Assembly (NCBI RefSeq): GCF_014217565.1
Contig: NZ_CP043661.1
Location: 2,232,001-2,296,000 of the forward strand
Origin: Kribbella qitaiheensis
GTDB lineage: Bacteria; Actinomycetota; Actinomycetes; Propionibacteriales; Kribbellaceae
Length of the DNA stretch: 64,000 bases
Direction of reading: 5' to 3'
Positions 53,035 to 61,645 of this stretch are shown here, piece after piece (within the stretch, counting starts at the first letter, position 1; every line of letters starts with the position of its first letter). The notes under the pieces are model-generated. The model saw only the letters and a program-made list of their open reading frames with translations, did not search any database and was not told where the DNA came from. Position numbers and translations under genes: made by a program.

Positions 53035-53775
53035 GAGGACGCTCCTGCAGTGGTGTCGGTGTGTGGGGTGACGACGTCGTCGGCGGAGGCGCCCGCGTTC
53101 GGGTAGAGGACGGCGACCAGGGCGGCGCCGAGGATGGCGCCGAAGGCCTGGAAGACGATGAAGAGGGGCACGGAGCTGGGTGCGATGCCGGCGAAGGTGT
53201 CGCTGAAGGCGCGTGCGATGGTGACGGCTGGGTTGGCGAACGACGTCGACGAAGTGAACCAGTACGCCGAGCCGATGTAGGCGCCGACTGCGAGCGGTGC
53301 GAGGTGGGCTCGGCCGGACGAGGCGAGCGCGAAGATCAGCAGGATCAGACCCGCGGTCGCGACGGTCTCCCCGATATAGAGGTGGCCCGCCGATCGGTCG
53401 TGGGTTGACCAGGAGATCGCGGCTTGACCGTACATGAGGTTGGCCAGAATGGCCCCGGCTACGCCCCCGGCGATCTGGGTGGGGATGTAGGCGGCGAGGT
53501 CGCGGCCGGGCAGGGCCGGTGCCGGTGCGTTGGCCGAGCCACCAGTCGATGACGGACACGACCGGGTTGAAGTGGGCGCCGGAGACCGGGCCGAGCATAA
53601 GGATCAGTACTGCCAGACCGAGCGCGGTCGCAAAGGAGTTCTCCAACAGCTGCAACCCGACGTCACCGCGGGACAATGAGGCGGCGGCGATTCCGGAGCC
53701 GACGACGACGGTGACGAGGAGGCCGGTGCCGAGTGCTTCGGCCAGTGCACGCCGCCACAACGGTGGTTCCGTCAT
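53031..53775 (-). pseudogene. Aquaporin-type channel of the ars operon, one frameshift
   Basis: ATG 53775 (MTEPPLWRRALAEALGTGLL), first NPA-type box GAHFNPVVSVIDWWLGQ. After this the frame must shift by one base near 53515 (in GGCCCTGCCCGG) to continue LPGRDLAAYIPTQIAGGV, then second box SFANPAVTIARAF and the end at 53031. Full length about 247 aa. MIP channels in ars operons let arsenite leave the cell after reduction. As sequenced it is broken; since all neighbours are intact, a base error is a real option. Confidence 0.8.
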
Positions 53776-54437
53776 GCGCGGCTCACGGGTACGGCTAGTT
53801 CGTACAGGAGTACGCGGACCCGGCGTTCGATCTCGTCGCGGATCGGGCGTACGCCGGTCACCTCGAGGCCGTTGGGGTCGTCGAGGTCCCAATTCTCGTA
53901 GCGGGTGCCGGGGAAGATCGGGCAGGCATCGCCGCAGCCCATGGTGACGACCACGTCGGCGGCGCGGACAATCTCGTCGGTCCACGGCTTGGGGAACTCG
54001 GTCGAGATGTCGATGCCGCGTTCGGCCATCGCAGCGATCGCGGACGGATTGATCTCGATTCCGGGTTCGGAGCCGCCAGACCAGGCAACGGCGTTGTCGC
54101 CGGCCAGTTGCTGGAAGAACCCGAGCGCCATCTGCGAGCGGCCGGCGTTGTGCACGCACAGAAACAGCGCGACGGGTTTGCCGTCGTCGTGGTGACCTTC
54201 GACCCGGGCGAGTGCGTTGAGGCGTTGCCGGGCGAAGCGTTCGGCCAGCAGGGGCAGGAAGTTCGGGATCGTGCTGCCGGTGGCGAACTGGTCGTAGCTG
54301 GAGCGCAGGAACCGTTCGATCGTCTCGGCGCCGTAGATGTCGGAGAACTCGGCCGTGAGCCGCGCTGCCGCGGTGGTCAGTGCGAGTTGCTGGTCGATGG
54401 ACAGGTCTGCGTGTCGGTGCCAGGTGAGTTCGGTCAT
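53772..54437 (-). CDS. arsC: Arsenate reductase with N-terminal helical domain
   Basis: A 221-aa protein. Residues 1-75 form a three-helix part (LTAEFSDIYGAETIERFLRS, ERFARQRLNALARVEG) known from actinomycete ArsC proteins, followed by the phosphatase fold: LCVHNAGRSQMALGFFQQLA and TMGCGDACPIFPGTRYENW. The helical part is thought to help dimerise. ATG and stop overlap both neighbours by 4 bp. Confidence 0.85.
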   Translation of the reverse strand: MTELTWHRHADLSIDQQLALTTAAARLTAEFSDIYGAETIERFLRSSYDQFATGSTIPNFLPLLAERFARQRLNALARVEGHHDDGKPVALFLCVHNAGRSQMALGFFQQLAGDNAVAWSGGSEPGIEINPSAIAAMAERGIDISTEFPKPWTDEIVRAADVVVTMGCGDACPIFPGTRYENWDLDDPNGLEVTGVRPIRDEIERRVRVLLYELAVPVSRA

Positions 54438-55150
54438 CGGGTACTCCCGGTGGTATCTGCCGCGCCAGGCAACGATGCGGGCGACAGGGCGGGCGCCAGC
54501 CGGTCGATCCGGTCGGCGAGTTCGGTGTAGGCGGCCTCGAAGGCCGCGTCAGTATCGACCTGCGCGGGGTCGGGCACCGACCAGTGCAATCGGGCTCGCT
54601 GCTCCGGCGGCAGATGTTCGTGGGCGTTGTCGCAGACCGCGATCAGCAGGTCGTCACGTCGTACGACCTCACTCAGGTGCGCCGTGTGCCAATCGGTGGG
54701 GTCGAGATCGTGGCGGCGTGCAACCTTCAGCGCACGGGGATGGACGCGCTCGGCCGGTTGAGTACCCGCCGAGACCACGGGCACGTGACTGCGGCGCGAC
54801 CAGATCGCCGCAGCGAGCTGCGACCGGGCGGAGTTCTGGGTGCAGACGAACACGACCCGCTTGGCTGCGAGCAATGCCGGCGTGGCGATCGCGGCCAGCG
54901 CCGCGGGTTCGAGCCGGACATAGGTCCGCCGACGGTCACTCTCGGATCGGGTGCGCACGATCAGGCCGGCCTCTTCCAGCACCTTCAGGTGATGGGCGAC
55001 CAGGTTGGTCGGCAGGTCCAGCGCCGTACCGAGTTCGCCCGGAGCGGCATCACCGCTCACCAGGGTATCCACGATCGCCAGCCGCGCGGGATCGCCGAGC
55101 GCCGCGTGGATGCGGGCTCGCTCCGCCAAGATGAATCGCTCAATGTTCAT
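54434..55150 (-). CDS. ArsR-ArsC fusion: arsenic-responsive repressor plus phosphatase-like reductase domain
   Basis: A 238-aa protein. Residues 1-85: ArsR-type winged HTH (AALGDPARLAIVDTLVSGDA, PTNLVAHHLKVLEEAGLI). Residues about 95-230: ArsC/LMW phosphatase domain with FVCTQNSARSQLAAAIW (C-x5-R) and ICDNAHE-like VCDNAHEHL. Such fusions occur in actinobacteria. I chose ATG 55150, not 55165, because a promoter (TTGACT-N17-GATCAT) puts the transcript start at about 55151, i.e. leaderless. First gene of the ars operon, likely self-regulated. Confidence 0.8.
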   Translation of the reverse strand: MNIERFILAERARIHAALGDPARLAIVDTLVSGDAAPGELGTALDLPTNLVAHHLKVLEEAGLIVRTRSESDRRRTYVRLEPAALAAIATPALLAAKRVVFVCTQNSARSQLAAAIWSRRSHVPVVSAGTQPAERVHPRALKVARRHDLDPTDWHTAHLSEVVRRDDLLIAVCDNAHEHLPPEQRARLHWSVPDPAQVDTDAAFEAAYTELADRIDRLAPALSPASLPGAADTTGSTR

Positions 55151-55186
55151 TGACTCAATGATCACTGAGCGATATCAGAGAGTCAA
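55135..55186 (-). promoter_or_regulatory. Promoter and tandem palindromic operator of the ars operon
   Basis: On the minus strand TTGACT (55181-55186), 17-bp spacer and GATCAT (55158-55163). Within this: palindrome TCAATGTTCATTGA and next to it TCAATGATCACTGA (near palindrome), all inside an outer inverted repeat ATCGCTCA (55135-55142) / TGAGCGAT (55166-55173). Overlap of -10, start codon and operator would let ArsR block transcription. Confidence 0.6.
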
Positions 55187-55233
55187 GCGACCGTGCCCGC
55201 CATCCCAGTCAAGGCGCGTCCGGGCGGCTGGGA

Positions 55234-55606
55234 TCAGGTGGCGGCCGAGGTCTCCGGGACCGTGAGAAAGTCGAGATCCACCGCAGTCGCTCGGGCACGG
55301 GCCAGCAGTAGACCCAGGTGCCGTGCCGTTCGCAGTCGACCAGGCCGGCCTCCAGCAGCACCTTGAGGTGATGGGAGATCGTCGGGCCGCTGACATCGAA
55401 CTGCGGCGTCAGGTCGCACACGCAGACCTCGTCGCCGACAGAGGTGATGATCGAACAGCCGGAGCCCGACGGGTCGGCGAGCGCCTTCAGCACCGCGGCT
55501 CCCTCGGCGGCCCCGGCCGGGCCAGCGCGCGTGAGTGGCCTCGGCGTGGCCAGCCTGGTTTGACGGGTGAAATGTGGGACGCCGTGGGACGAGAGCTGAG
55601 TCTCAT
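55234..55606 (-). pseudogene. ArsR/CadC-family regulator with several frame breaks
   Basis: Clear family sequence: LKALADP, then DEVCVCDLTPQFDVSGPTIS, HHLKVLLEAGLVDCERHGTW. DEVCVCD is the arsenic/cadmium Cys site. But the frame between LKALADP and ITSVGDEV needs two compensating shifts (P-V-G-L-R-L-F lies in another frame). The N-terminal part and the tail (LTVPETSAAT versus SRSRRPRPPP) are out of frame as well. ATG at 55606 overlaps the stop of the P1B ATPase (ATGA), so it was the second gene of that operon. Confidence 0.65.
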
Positions 55607-57615
55607 GACTCGCCGGCGGCACGGGCTTGGTTCCAGGCGGCGTTGCGGAGCAGCCGTAGCCCGTTGAGGCCGACGAGGACGGTGGAACCTTCGTGACCGG
55701 CGACGCCGAGGGGCAGGGGCAGGTGGCCGACGAGGTCCCAGATGACCAGGACGGTGATGAAGCTTGCCGCGATGACAAGGTTCGCGGCCACGACCCGACG
55801 CACTTGCCGGGACAGGGCGATCACGGTGGGGATGGTGGTCAGGTCGTCACGGACGACGATGGCGTCGGCGGTTTGGAGGGTCAGGTCGGATCCGGCGCCG
55901 CCCATGGCGATGCCGGCCTGCGCGGCGGCCAGGGCTGGGGCGTCGTTGATGCCATCGCCGACTGCCGTGACGCGTTCGCCGGCGGCTTGGAGGTCGCGGA
56001 CCGCGGCGACCTTGCCGTCGGGCAGCAGTTCTGCATGGATGCTGGTGATGCCGACCGCTGCGGCGACTTGTGCGGCGGTGGTGGCGTTGTCTCCGGTGAG
56101 CAGCACTGGCGGCGTGCCGGTCAGCTGGGTCAGCCGCTGGACTGTTACTGGCGCTTCGGGGCGGAGTTGGTCGACGATGCCGAGGATTGCGGTCGGTTCG
56201 CTGTCGATCAGGACAACGACCGCGGTCGCTCCGGCCTGCTGCAGCTCGGTGACTGCTGTCTGGGCGGCCTGGTCGTGGCCGTTGTCTTCGGTGAGGAGTG
56301 CAGCTGGGGCGCCGATCTGCACTTGCCGGCCGTCGATCGTGGCCGTGACGCCGAGGCCTGCAGTGGCGGTGAAGGTGTCGACGGGCGTGAGGGTGAGCTC
56401 GGCGGCGCGAGCGGCTGACACGACTGCGGCTGCGAGCGGGTGTTCGCTGGGGTGCTCGGCGGACGCGGCGATCGTGAGGACCTCGTCGTAGGTGAACTGG
56501 GTGTTCTCGAGAAGCCGAATTTCGGCCAGGTGTGGGATGCCGCGGGTGAGGGTGCCGGTCTTGTCGATCGCGATCTGCGTGGTGGCGCCGAGTTGTTCCA
56601 TCACCACCGCTGACTTCACCAGGACGCCATGCCGGCCGGCGTTGGCGATCGCCGCCAGGAGCGGCGGCATCGTCGCGAGCACGACCGCGCAGGGCGAGGC
56701 GACGATCATGAACGTCATCGCCCGCAGCAGCGTCGACGTGAACGGCTGCCCGAACACCAGGGGGACCACGAACAGCGCGACGGTCGCGGTGACCATGCCG
56801 ATCGAATACCGCTGCTCGATCTTCTCGATGAACAACTGCGTCTTGGCCTTGGTCCGGGCGGCATCCTCGATCAGCCCGGCGATCCGGGCGACCACCGACT
56901 CGGCGGCCGGGCGGTCGACCCGGATTCGCAGCGCGCTGGATCCATTCAGTGTTCCGGCGAACACCTCGCTCCCGATGGCCTTGTCGACCGGAAGTGGTTC
57001 GCCGGTGATGGTGGCCTGATCGACCTCGCTGGATCCGTCGAGTACGGTCCCGTCGGCACCGATCCGCTCGCCTGGCCGTACCCAGACGACGTCTCCGACG
57101 GCTAGATCGGCAACCCGAACCGTGTCCTCCCGCGACCCGTCGGCCTCCGCGGTCGCGATCCGGGTCGCGGTGTCGGCTGCGAGATCCAGCAGGCCGCGGA
57201 TGGAGTCCTCGGTGCGTTTCGTCGCGACTGATTCCAGCGCGCCAGAAGTGGCGAAGATGACGATCAGCAGACCACCATCCAGGATCTGACCGATCGAGGC
57301 TGCGCCGATGGCGGCCGCGACCATCAGCAGGTCGACGTCCAGCCGCTTGTTCCGCAGCTCCTGCAGGCCGGCCCACCCCGGTTCCCATCCGCCCGCGATG
57401 TAGCAGGCCAAGAACAGCGGCCAGTAGACCCATGCCGGTCCGCCGGCCAGGTTCACGATCAGCCCGGCCAGGAACAGGACCGTTGCGGCCGTCGCCCAGC
57501 GCACCTCGGCCAAGGTCCAGGCGCTCCGCCACCAGCCGCCGCTAGGCGCCGTACGAGCTGAAAGAGAGGTCGCGCCGCGGACAGTTGCAGGTTCAGTGTC
57601 TGCGGTCACCTGCAC
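55603..57615 (-). CDS. P1B-4-type metal-transporting ATPase (CtpD/ZntA-like family)
   Basis: A 670-aa protein with no N-terminal HMA domain. Motifs: ITGEPLPV (actuator), MIVASPCAVVLA (SPC near residue 307, not CPC), IDKTGTL (phosphorylated Asp, near 353), AEHPSEHPLA, GDGINDAPAL (near 553), GHEGSTVLVGLNGL (near 641). SPC plus HEG(G/S)T is the mark of P1B-4 pumps that export Co, Ni or Fe(II). Divergent from an ArsR gene at 57675 with a shared operator. GTG 57615. Confidence 0.9.
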   Translation of the reverse strand: MQVTADTEPATVRGATSLSARTAPSGGWWRSAWTLAEVRWATAATVLFLAGLIVNLAGGPAWVYWPLFLACYIAGGWEPGWAGLQELRNKRLDVDLLMVAAAIGAASIGQILDGGLLIVIFATSGALESVATKRTEDSIRGLLDLAADTATRIATAEADGSREDTVRVADLAVGDVVWVRPGERIGADGTVLDGSSEVDQATITGEPLPVDKAIGSEVFAGTLNGSSALRIRVDRPAAESVVARIAGLIEDAARTKAKTQLFIEKIEQRYSIGMVTATVALFVVPLVFGQPFTSTLLRAMTFMIVASPCAVVLATMPPLLAAIANAGRHGVLVKSAVVMEQLGATTQIAIDKTGTLTRGIPHLAEIRLLENTQFTYDEVLTIAASAEHPSEHPLAAAVVSAARAAELTLTPVDTFTATAGLGVTATIDGRQVQIGAPAALLTEDNGHDQAAQTAVTELQQAGATAVVVLIDSEPTAILGIVDQLRPEAPVTVQRLTQLTGTPPVLLTGDNATTAAQVAAAVGITSIHAELLPDGKVAAVRDLQAAGERVTAVGDGINDAPALAAAQAGIAMGGAGSDLTLQTADAIVVRDDLTTIPTVIALSRQVRRVVAANLVIAASFITVLVIWDLVGHLPLPLGVAGHEGSTVLVGLNGLRLLRNAAWNQARAAGES

Positions 57616-57623
57616 ATGCTACC

Positions 57624-57645
57624 TGCGCATACATGCATATACGCA
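57624..57645. promoter_or_regulatory. Inverted repeat between the P1B-4 ATPase and ArsR genes
   Basis: TGCGCATACATGCATATACGCA: outer TGCG/CGCA and inner ATA/TAT pair over 7 of 11 positions. It lies 9 bp from the ATPase GTG and 30 bp from the ArsR ATG, and TACTGT at 57663-57668 is a possible -10 of arsR (leaderless). A fit to an ArsR/SmtB operator controlling both genes. Confidence 0.5.
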
Positions 57646-57674
57646 AACAGGCGGGCAGCTTGTACTGTGCAAGT

Positions 57675-58034
57675 ATGCACTCGTCGATCGAGAACTTCGA
57701 GATGCCGAACGATGAGCAGGTCCACCTGGCTGCGGAGTCGTTCCGGCTGATGGCCGACCCGACCCGGATCAAAGTGCTGTGGGCGCTGCTTCAAGGCGAG
57801 TCGTCGGTCGCGTGCCTGGCCGAGCTGGCCGGTGCCGCCCCCGCCGCGGTGAGTCAGCACCTGGCCAAGCTGCGCCTGGCCGGCCTGGTGAAGGGCCGCC
57901 GGGAGGGCACCTTCGTGTACTACTCGGCCGCTGACGATCACGTGAAGGGCCTACTGGATCAGGCGCTGTTTCACGCTGACCACCTCGACCGCGACCTAGC
58001 CGACCAGAGCCGGGCCAACGCAGGGAACCCGTAG
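57675..58034 (+). CDS. ArsR/SmtB-family metal sensor (NmtR-like)
   Basis: A 119-aa protein. Winged HTH LAESFRLM-like AAESFRLMADPTRIKVLWA, then AGAAPAAVSQHLAKLRLAG and EGTFVYYSAADDHV. The last helix has DDH-x10-HADH: the complete DxH-x10-HxxH nickel/cobalt site of NmtR. Represses the divergent P1B-4 ATPase gene through the shared inverted repeat; Ni/Co binding releases it. Paralogue of 49336-49749. Confidence 0.9.
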   Translation: MHSSIENFEMPNDEQVHLAAESFRLMADPTRIKVLWALLQGESSVACLAELAGAAPAAVSQHLAKLRLAGLVKGRREGTFVYYSAADDHVKGLLDQALFHADHLDRDLADQSRANAGNP

Positions 58035-58521
58035 ACCGACGCGAGGTCGTAATTTTCGCCGGCATTGCCAGGGTTGTGGGCATGCCGAGGCTGACGGATC
58101 GTCGGGTCAGCGGGCGTTTGCTGCGCAGGAAGTCATGGTGAGGTCGCTGCCTTCGATTTACCTTTCCGGCCGATGATGGTGTTCTTCCGCTGAGCGAGGA
58201 GGATCTGGCCGCCACGGATCAGGAGCAAATGAACATCGACGATGGTCCGAAATCGGTCAGAATGCATGTTGCAGCACTTTACTGACGGCCGCTTCCCCTC
58301 GCGCGAAGTCTGGCTCGCACTCGAGTACCTCGGCGTCTCACAAGACTCCGGCCTGGCGGACTCGGGGAGAGCCTGAGCCAGGTTTCATGGGTCGTGTGAA
58401 GTCCTGCGACGGCCACATCAACTTCGCCTGTCCCGACGACGGAGTCAGCCAGGGTGAGCTTCTGATCCGGCACTCCAGCAACGCAGCCAACCTGCTGCAC
58501 TGCTTGCTCAGTGGAAGACCT
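58035..58521. other. Region without recognisable gene
   Basis: About 490 bp following the ArsR gene. Short frames on both strands have no start signals or family features. Probably decayed sequence at the border of the metal island. Confidence 0.35.
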
Positions 58522-58626
58522 TTACCGCCACACGTCCCCACTGGGGCAGATCTCATCCTCGGCAGCAAAGGTTTTCGCCGTCGCCAATCCGATACCAGTT
58601 CCTCCGCCGCCGATCACCACGATGCG
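58522..58626 (-). pseudogene. Short-chain dehydrogenase, N-terminal remnant
   Basis: Minus frame reads RIVVIGGGGTGIGLATAKTF followed by AAEDEICPSGDVWR and a stop at 58522. GGGGTGIGxATA is the NAD(P)-binding start of SDR enzymes; no start codon with ribosome site and none of the catalytic Tyr region follow. A scar of a lost gene. Confidence 0.5.
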
Positions 58627-58728
58627 CCCTATACACCAGATCCTACGAGCGAACACGGGACCCCCACGCGGACGGTTCCGGCCAGCCGTAGGCATCCGAG
58701 ATGAGCCTGTGCGGCAGGAGTCCTCGCC

Positions 58729-59280
58729 TCAGTCTCCGTCGGGCGGGTCAGCCGACGCCCCGTCACGCTGCCAGATCTCGTGCATAGTCGCCTCATACTC
58801 CTCGAATGGCTCCATCCCCACCGCCGCCCGCCTCACGGCCAGACCGTCGAGATCCTCGATCGGACGCGGCGCCAGTCCGTTGCCGTGGTCAACAAATTGT
58901 GTCCCGAACAGCTGAGGCCGATTGCTGTTCACCCTCACTCGATCTTCCAAATAGGCAAAGAACCGCGGCGATGCCTCACCAGCATCAACTGCCTGTTCCA
59001 TCAGCTGATGGAAGAACCGCTGGTTGTCCGGCTGCATGTCCGCGTGTTGCGCCAGCAGCCAAGCAGCGGTGGCAGCTTCTTCACCGACCTCGGACAGCTT
59101 CGGCCAGCCCCGCTCGGTGACGACATCGACAAGCCAGCCTGTGTTGTCGGCGTCCACCTCGCTGATGGCCTTCCACAGCTCGGTACGCGGGTCGTCCGAC
59201 CAGCCGTCCACCGCGTGGCGGGCTTCCTGGTCGAGCCTTGACCGGCGCTCGAGTTCCGCACGGAGCGCGTCAGTCTTCAT
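58729..59280 (-). CDS. DUF6624-family protein
   Basis: A 183-aa protein. DADNTGWLVDVVTERGWPKL, SEVGEEAATAAWLLAQHAD, QDRFFHQLMEQAV-like block, SPRFFAYLEDRVRVNSNRPQ and LFGTQFV: the ordered motifs of DUF6624. Function unknown. ATG overlaps the end of the hydrolase gene by 4 bp, so the two form an operon. Cytoplasmic, no signal. Confidence 0.75.
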   Translation of the reverse strand: MKTDALRAELERRSRLDQEARHAVDGWSDDPRTELWKAISEVDADNTGWLVDVVTERGWPKLSEVGEEAATAAWLLAQHADMQPDNQRFFHQLMEQAVDAGEASPRFFAYLEDRVRVNSNRPQLFGTQFVDHGNGLAPRPIEDLDGLAVRRAAVGMEPFEEYEATMHEIWQRDGASADPPDGD

Positions 59281-60137
59281 CGGTTCGAGGCCCCGTCGCG
59301 TTCCATTCGATGAATGCGCCGTCCTCCACGCTCACCCGGACCGTCCCGCCGCTGCGAAGTACGGCAACCTGGTCCAGCTGCACCACACCGCCCTTGGCCG
59401 CGGCCACACTCCGGACGACTCGGCCACGAGGACCGGTGAGTCCTTGTGCACAAGGTGACCCGCGAAATGCGGTACCACCAGATGGCCGGACCACCGCTGC
59501 GCCAGCAGCTGATGGCGCAGCGGTGGTCCATCTCGATTAACGACAACGGCCGGTACTTCTCCCTCTCCTTTACCGGCAGCACGCGCCAGATCGCCGAACC
59601 GATCACCACGGTCTCGATGTGCTGCTGTGGGCCGGGCTCGAAATTTTCCAGCGTGGGGGGGTACGAAATGCACCAGACCTCACCTTCGCGGCCGTCGACC
59701 AGCACTGGCTTGTCCTCGTCCAACGCCGTGTGCAGGAGCGGGTCGCTGGCATCCACCAGGACCAGGCCGCTGATCAGGTCTGGCCACAGGCGCGCGAAGG
59801 CGTCCACGATCAGGCCACCGATCGAATGACCGACCAGCACCCACGGCGCCGGAACACCTGCCTTGTTCAACAGCTCGAACAGCTGCTCAGCGCCCCACTG
59901 GATCGGCTGAGCCTCATCTGCCGCCGTAGCCGCATCGACAGGCCCGCTGCTCCCGCAGCCGGCCCTGTCGTAGACGAACGTGGAAAGCCCAGCAGGAAGG
60001 CGCTCCAGCACGCCGTCCCATTCCTCCCCAGGCCCGCCGAGCCCAGACACGAACACGATGCACGGTGCACCACCCGGCACGTACCGGACCCTCAGCTCAA
60101 TGCCGTTGACGATGCAGCTTTCCTGCCGTTCGCTCAC
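59277..60137 (-). pseudogene. Alpha/beta hydrolase with frame breaks around an inverted repeat
   Basis: GTG 60137 with AAAGGA 6 nt upstream. CIVFVSGLGGPGEEWDGVLE (oxyanion region), FVYDRAGCGSSGP, PWVLVGHSIGGLIVDAFARL (nucleophile elbow G-H-S-I-G) and SGLVLVDASDP. The catalytic Ser part is intact. Behind SLIE (near 59530) the frame runs off; another frame continues LAQRWSGHLVVPHFAGHLVH with the last His, and a third carries the tail to 59277. The break coincides with a perfect 16-bp inverted repeat (59488-59529). Second gene of DUF6624 operon. Confidence 0.7.
59488..59529. repeat. 16-bp perfect inverted repeat inside the hydrolase gene
   Basis: GGACCACCGCTGCGCC (59488-59503) and GGCGCAGCGGTGGTCC (59514-59529), loop of 10. 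One arm fits the hydrolase reading frame (LAQRWSG), while the other looks inserted, shifting the frame. That pattern is expected from template switching at a short hairpin. Confidence 0.7.
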
Positions 60138-60250
60138 GAATATTCCTTTCACGGACACACGATCCCGGGCAAGGCTCGGTCGCGAAGCAACGTGTTGATC
60201 ACTCGAGGCTTGGTTTCGCGCTGTGGGACAGCTATCCCAGCCTGTGCGTC

Positions 60251-61645
60251 TTACGCCGGGGTCTCGGCTTGGAGGATGTCGGCGAATTTCTCCAGACCGA
60301 CCGACCGGGAGGCCTTGATCAAAACGACGTCTCCGGGGGTAAGCAGGTCGTTCAGGATCGGCAGCAGGGCATCGGGGTCGGGGGCTGCTTCGATGCGTGG
60401 CGCCTTGGAGTGGGTCCTTGCGGCCTCGGTGAGTGTGGTGATCTCTTCGGTGTCGCCTACGGTGACGAGGATCTTGATGCCCAGGTCGCCGACGAGTTGC
60501 CCGACTGCCTGGTGGGCTGGATTGGCGGTGTCGCCGAGTTCCCGCATGGTTCCCAGTACGGCGATCATTCGTCGTCCCTGGGCGAGGGAGGCGAGCGTTT
60601 GGAGGCCTGCGCGCATGGACTCGGAGTTGGCGTTGAAGGCGTCGTTGACGATCGTCACGCCGTCGGTGCGTTCGAGGACCTGGAGCCGAGCTGTCGATAC
60701 CGGTTCGGCAGCTGACAGCGCTTCGCCGATCAAGGCGGTGTCCATGCCCAGAACGTGGGCGGCCGCGGCGACCGCAAGGGCGTTGTGGACCTGGTGCGCA
60801 CCGAGCAGGCGCAGCGACACCGGCGCCGAGCCTTGCGGGGTATGCAACACGAACGACGCACGACCCGCAGTGATGCCAATGTCGGTGGCGCGGATATCGG
60901 CTGCAGGACCGGTTCCGTACGACACGACCGATGCTGCGGTGCGCTGGGCCATCGCGGCGACTAGGTCGTCGTCAGCGTTGAGGATCGCGACGCCACCATC
61001 GGCTGCCGCGGGGAGTGCCTGGACCAGTTCGCCCTTGGCCGTGGCGATCGCTTCACGGCTGCCGAACTCCCCGACGTGGGCAGAGCCGATATTGAGGACG
61101 ATCCCGATGCTTGGTGGGGTAAGGGTGGCCAGATAGGCGATGTCACCTTGGTGGCGTGTGCCCATCTCGAGGACCAGGTAGCGGGTTGATTCACTTGCCC
61201 CCATCACGGTCAGTGGGAGCCCGATCTCGGTGTTGAACGATCCCGGGGTGGCGACGGTCTCTCCATGTCGGGAAAGGACCTGCGCGAGCAGGTCCTTGGT
61301 GGTGGTCTTCCCTGCGGATCCGGTCAGCGCGATGATCTGTGCCCCGGCCCGGGTCAGGACATGCTGGGCGATCTGGCCCAGCGCGACAGTGACGTCGGCG
61401 ACGACGACGGCGGGAACACCGACCGGATGGGTGGCCAGTACACAACTGGCGCCGGCGGCGGCGGCCTGGTCGACGAAGTCGTGCCCGTCGACACGGGCGC
61501 CGCTCACCGCGACGAACATCCCGCCTGGGCTGACGTTGCGCGAATCACTGGCGCTGCGGCCGGTAACCGGCATCGCCGGGTTGGTGGCGTCGTGGATGGT
61601 GCCGCCGGTGGCAACGGCGATTTCGGCGAGGGTGAGCGTGATCAA
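60251..61645 (-). CDS. murF: MurF-like Mur ligase
   Basis: A 464-aa protein of normal MurF length. GMFVAVSGARVDGHDFV, ALTGSAGKTTTKDLLAQVLS (ATP loop), FNTEIGLPLTVMG, LEMGTRHQGDIAYL, NAFNANSESMRAG-type NDAFNANSESMRAGLQ, AVLGTMRELGD. MurF adds D-Ala-D-Ala to UDP-MurNAc-tripeptide; here, outside the dcw cluster and coupled to a C39-like gene by TTGA (TTG start), it probably ligates a different peptide. Last gene of the operon. Confidence 0.85.
   Translation of the reverse strand: MITLTLAEIAVATGGTIHDATNPAMPVTGRSASDSRNVSPGGMFVAVSGARVDGHDFVDQAAAAGASCVLATHPVGVPAVVVADVTVALGQIAQHVLTRAGAQIIALTGSAGKTTTKDLLAQVLSRHGETVATPGSFNTEIGLPLTVMGASESTRYLVLEMGTRHQGDIAYLATLTPPSIGIVLNIGSAHVGEFGSREAIATAKGELVQALPAAADGGVAILNADDDLVAAMAQRTAASVVSYGTGPAADIRATDIGITAGRASFVLHTPQGSAPVSLRLLGAHQVHNALAVAAAAHVLGMDTALIGEALSAAEPVSTARLQVLERTDGVTIVNDAFNANSESMRAGLQTLASLAQGRRMIAVLGTMRELGDTANPAHQAVGQLVGDLGIKILVTVGDTEEITTLTEAARTHSKAPRIEAAPDPDALLPILNDLLTPGDVVLIKASRSVGLEKFADILQAETPA

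Noticed and set aside
59619..61136. Plus-strand frame of 505 codons
   Set aside because: Antisense to hydrolase and MurF-like genes; composition is Arg/Ser/Ala-rich without motifs.
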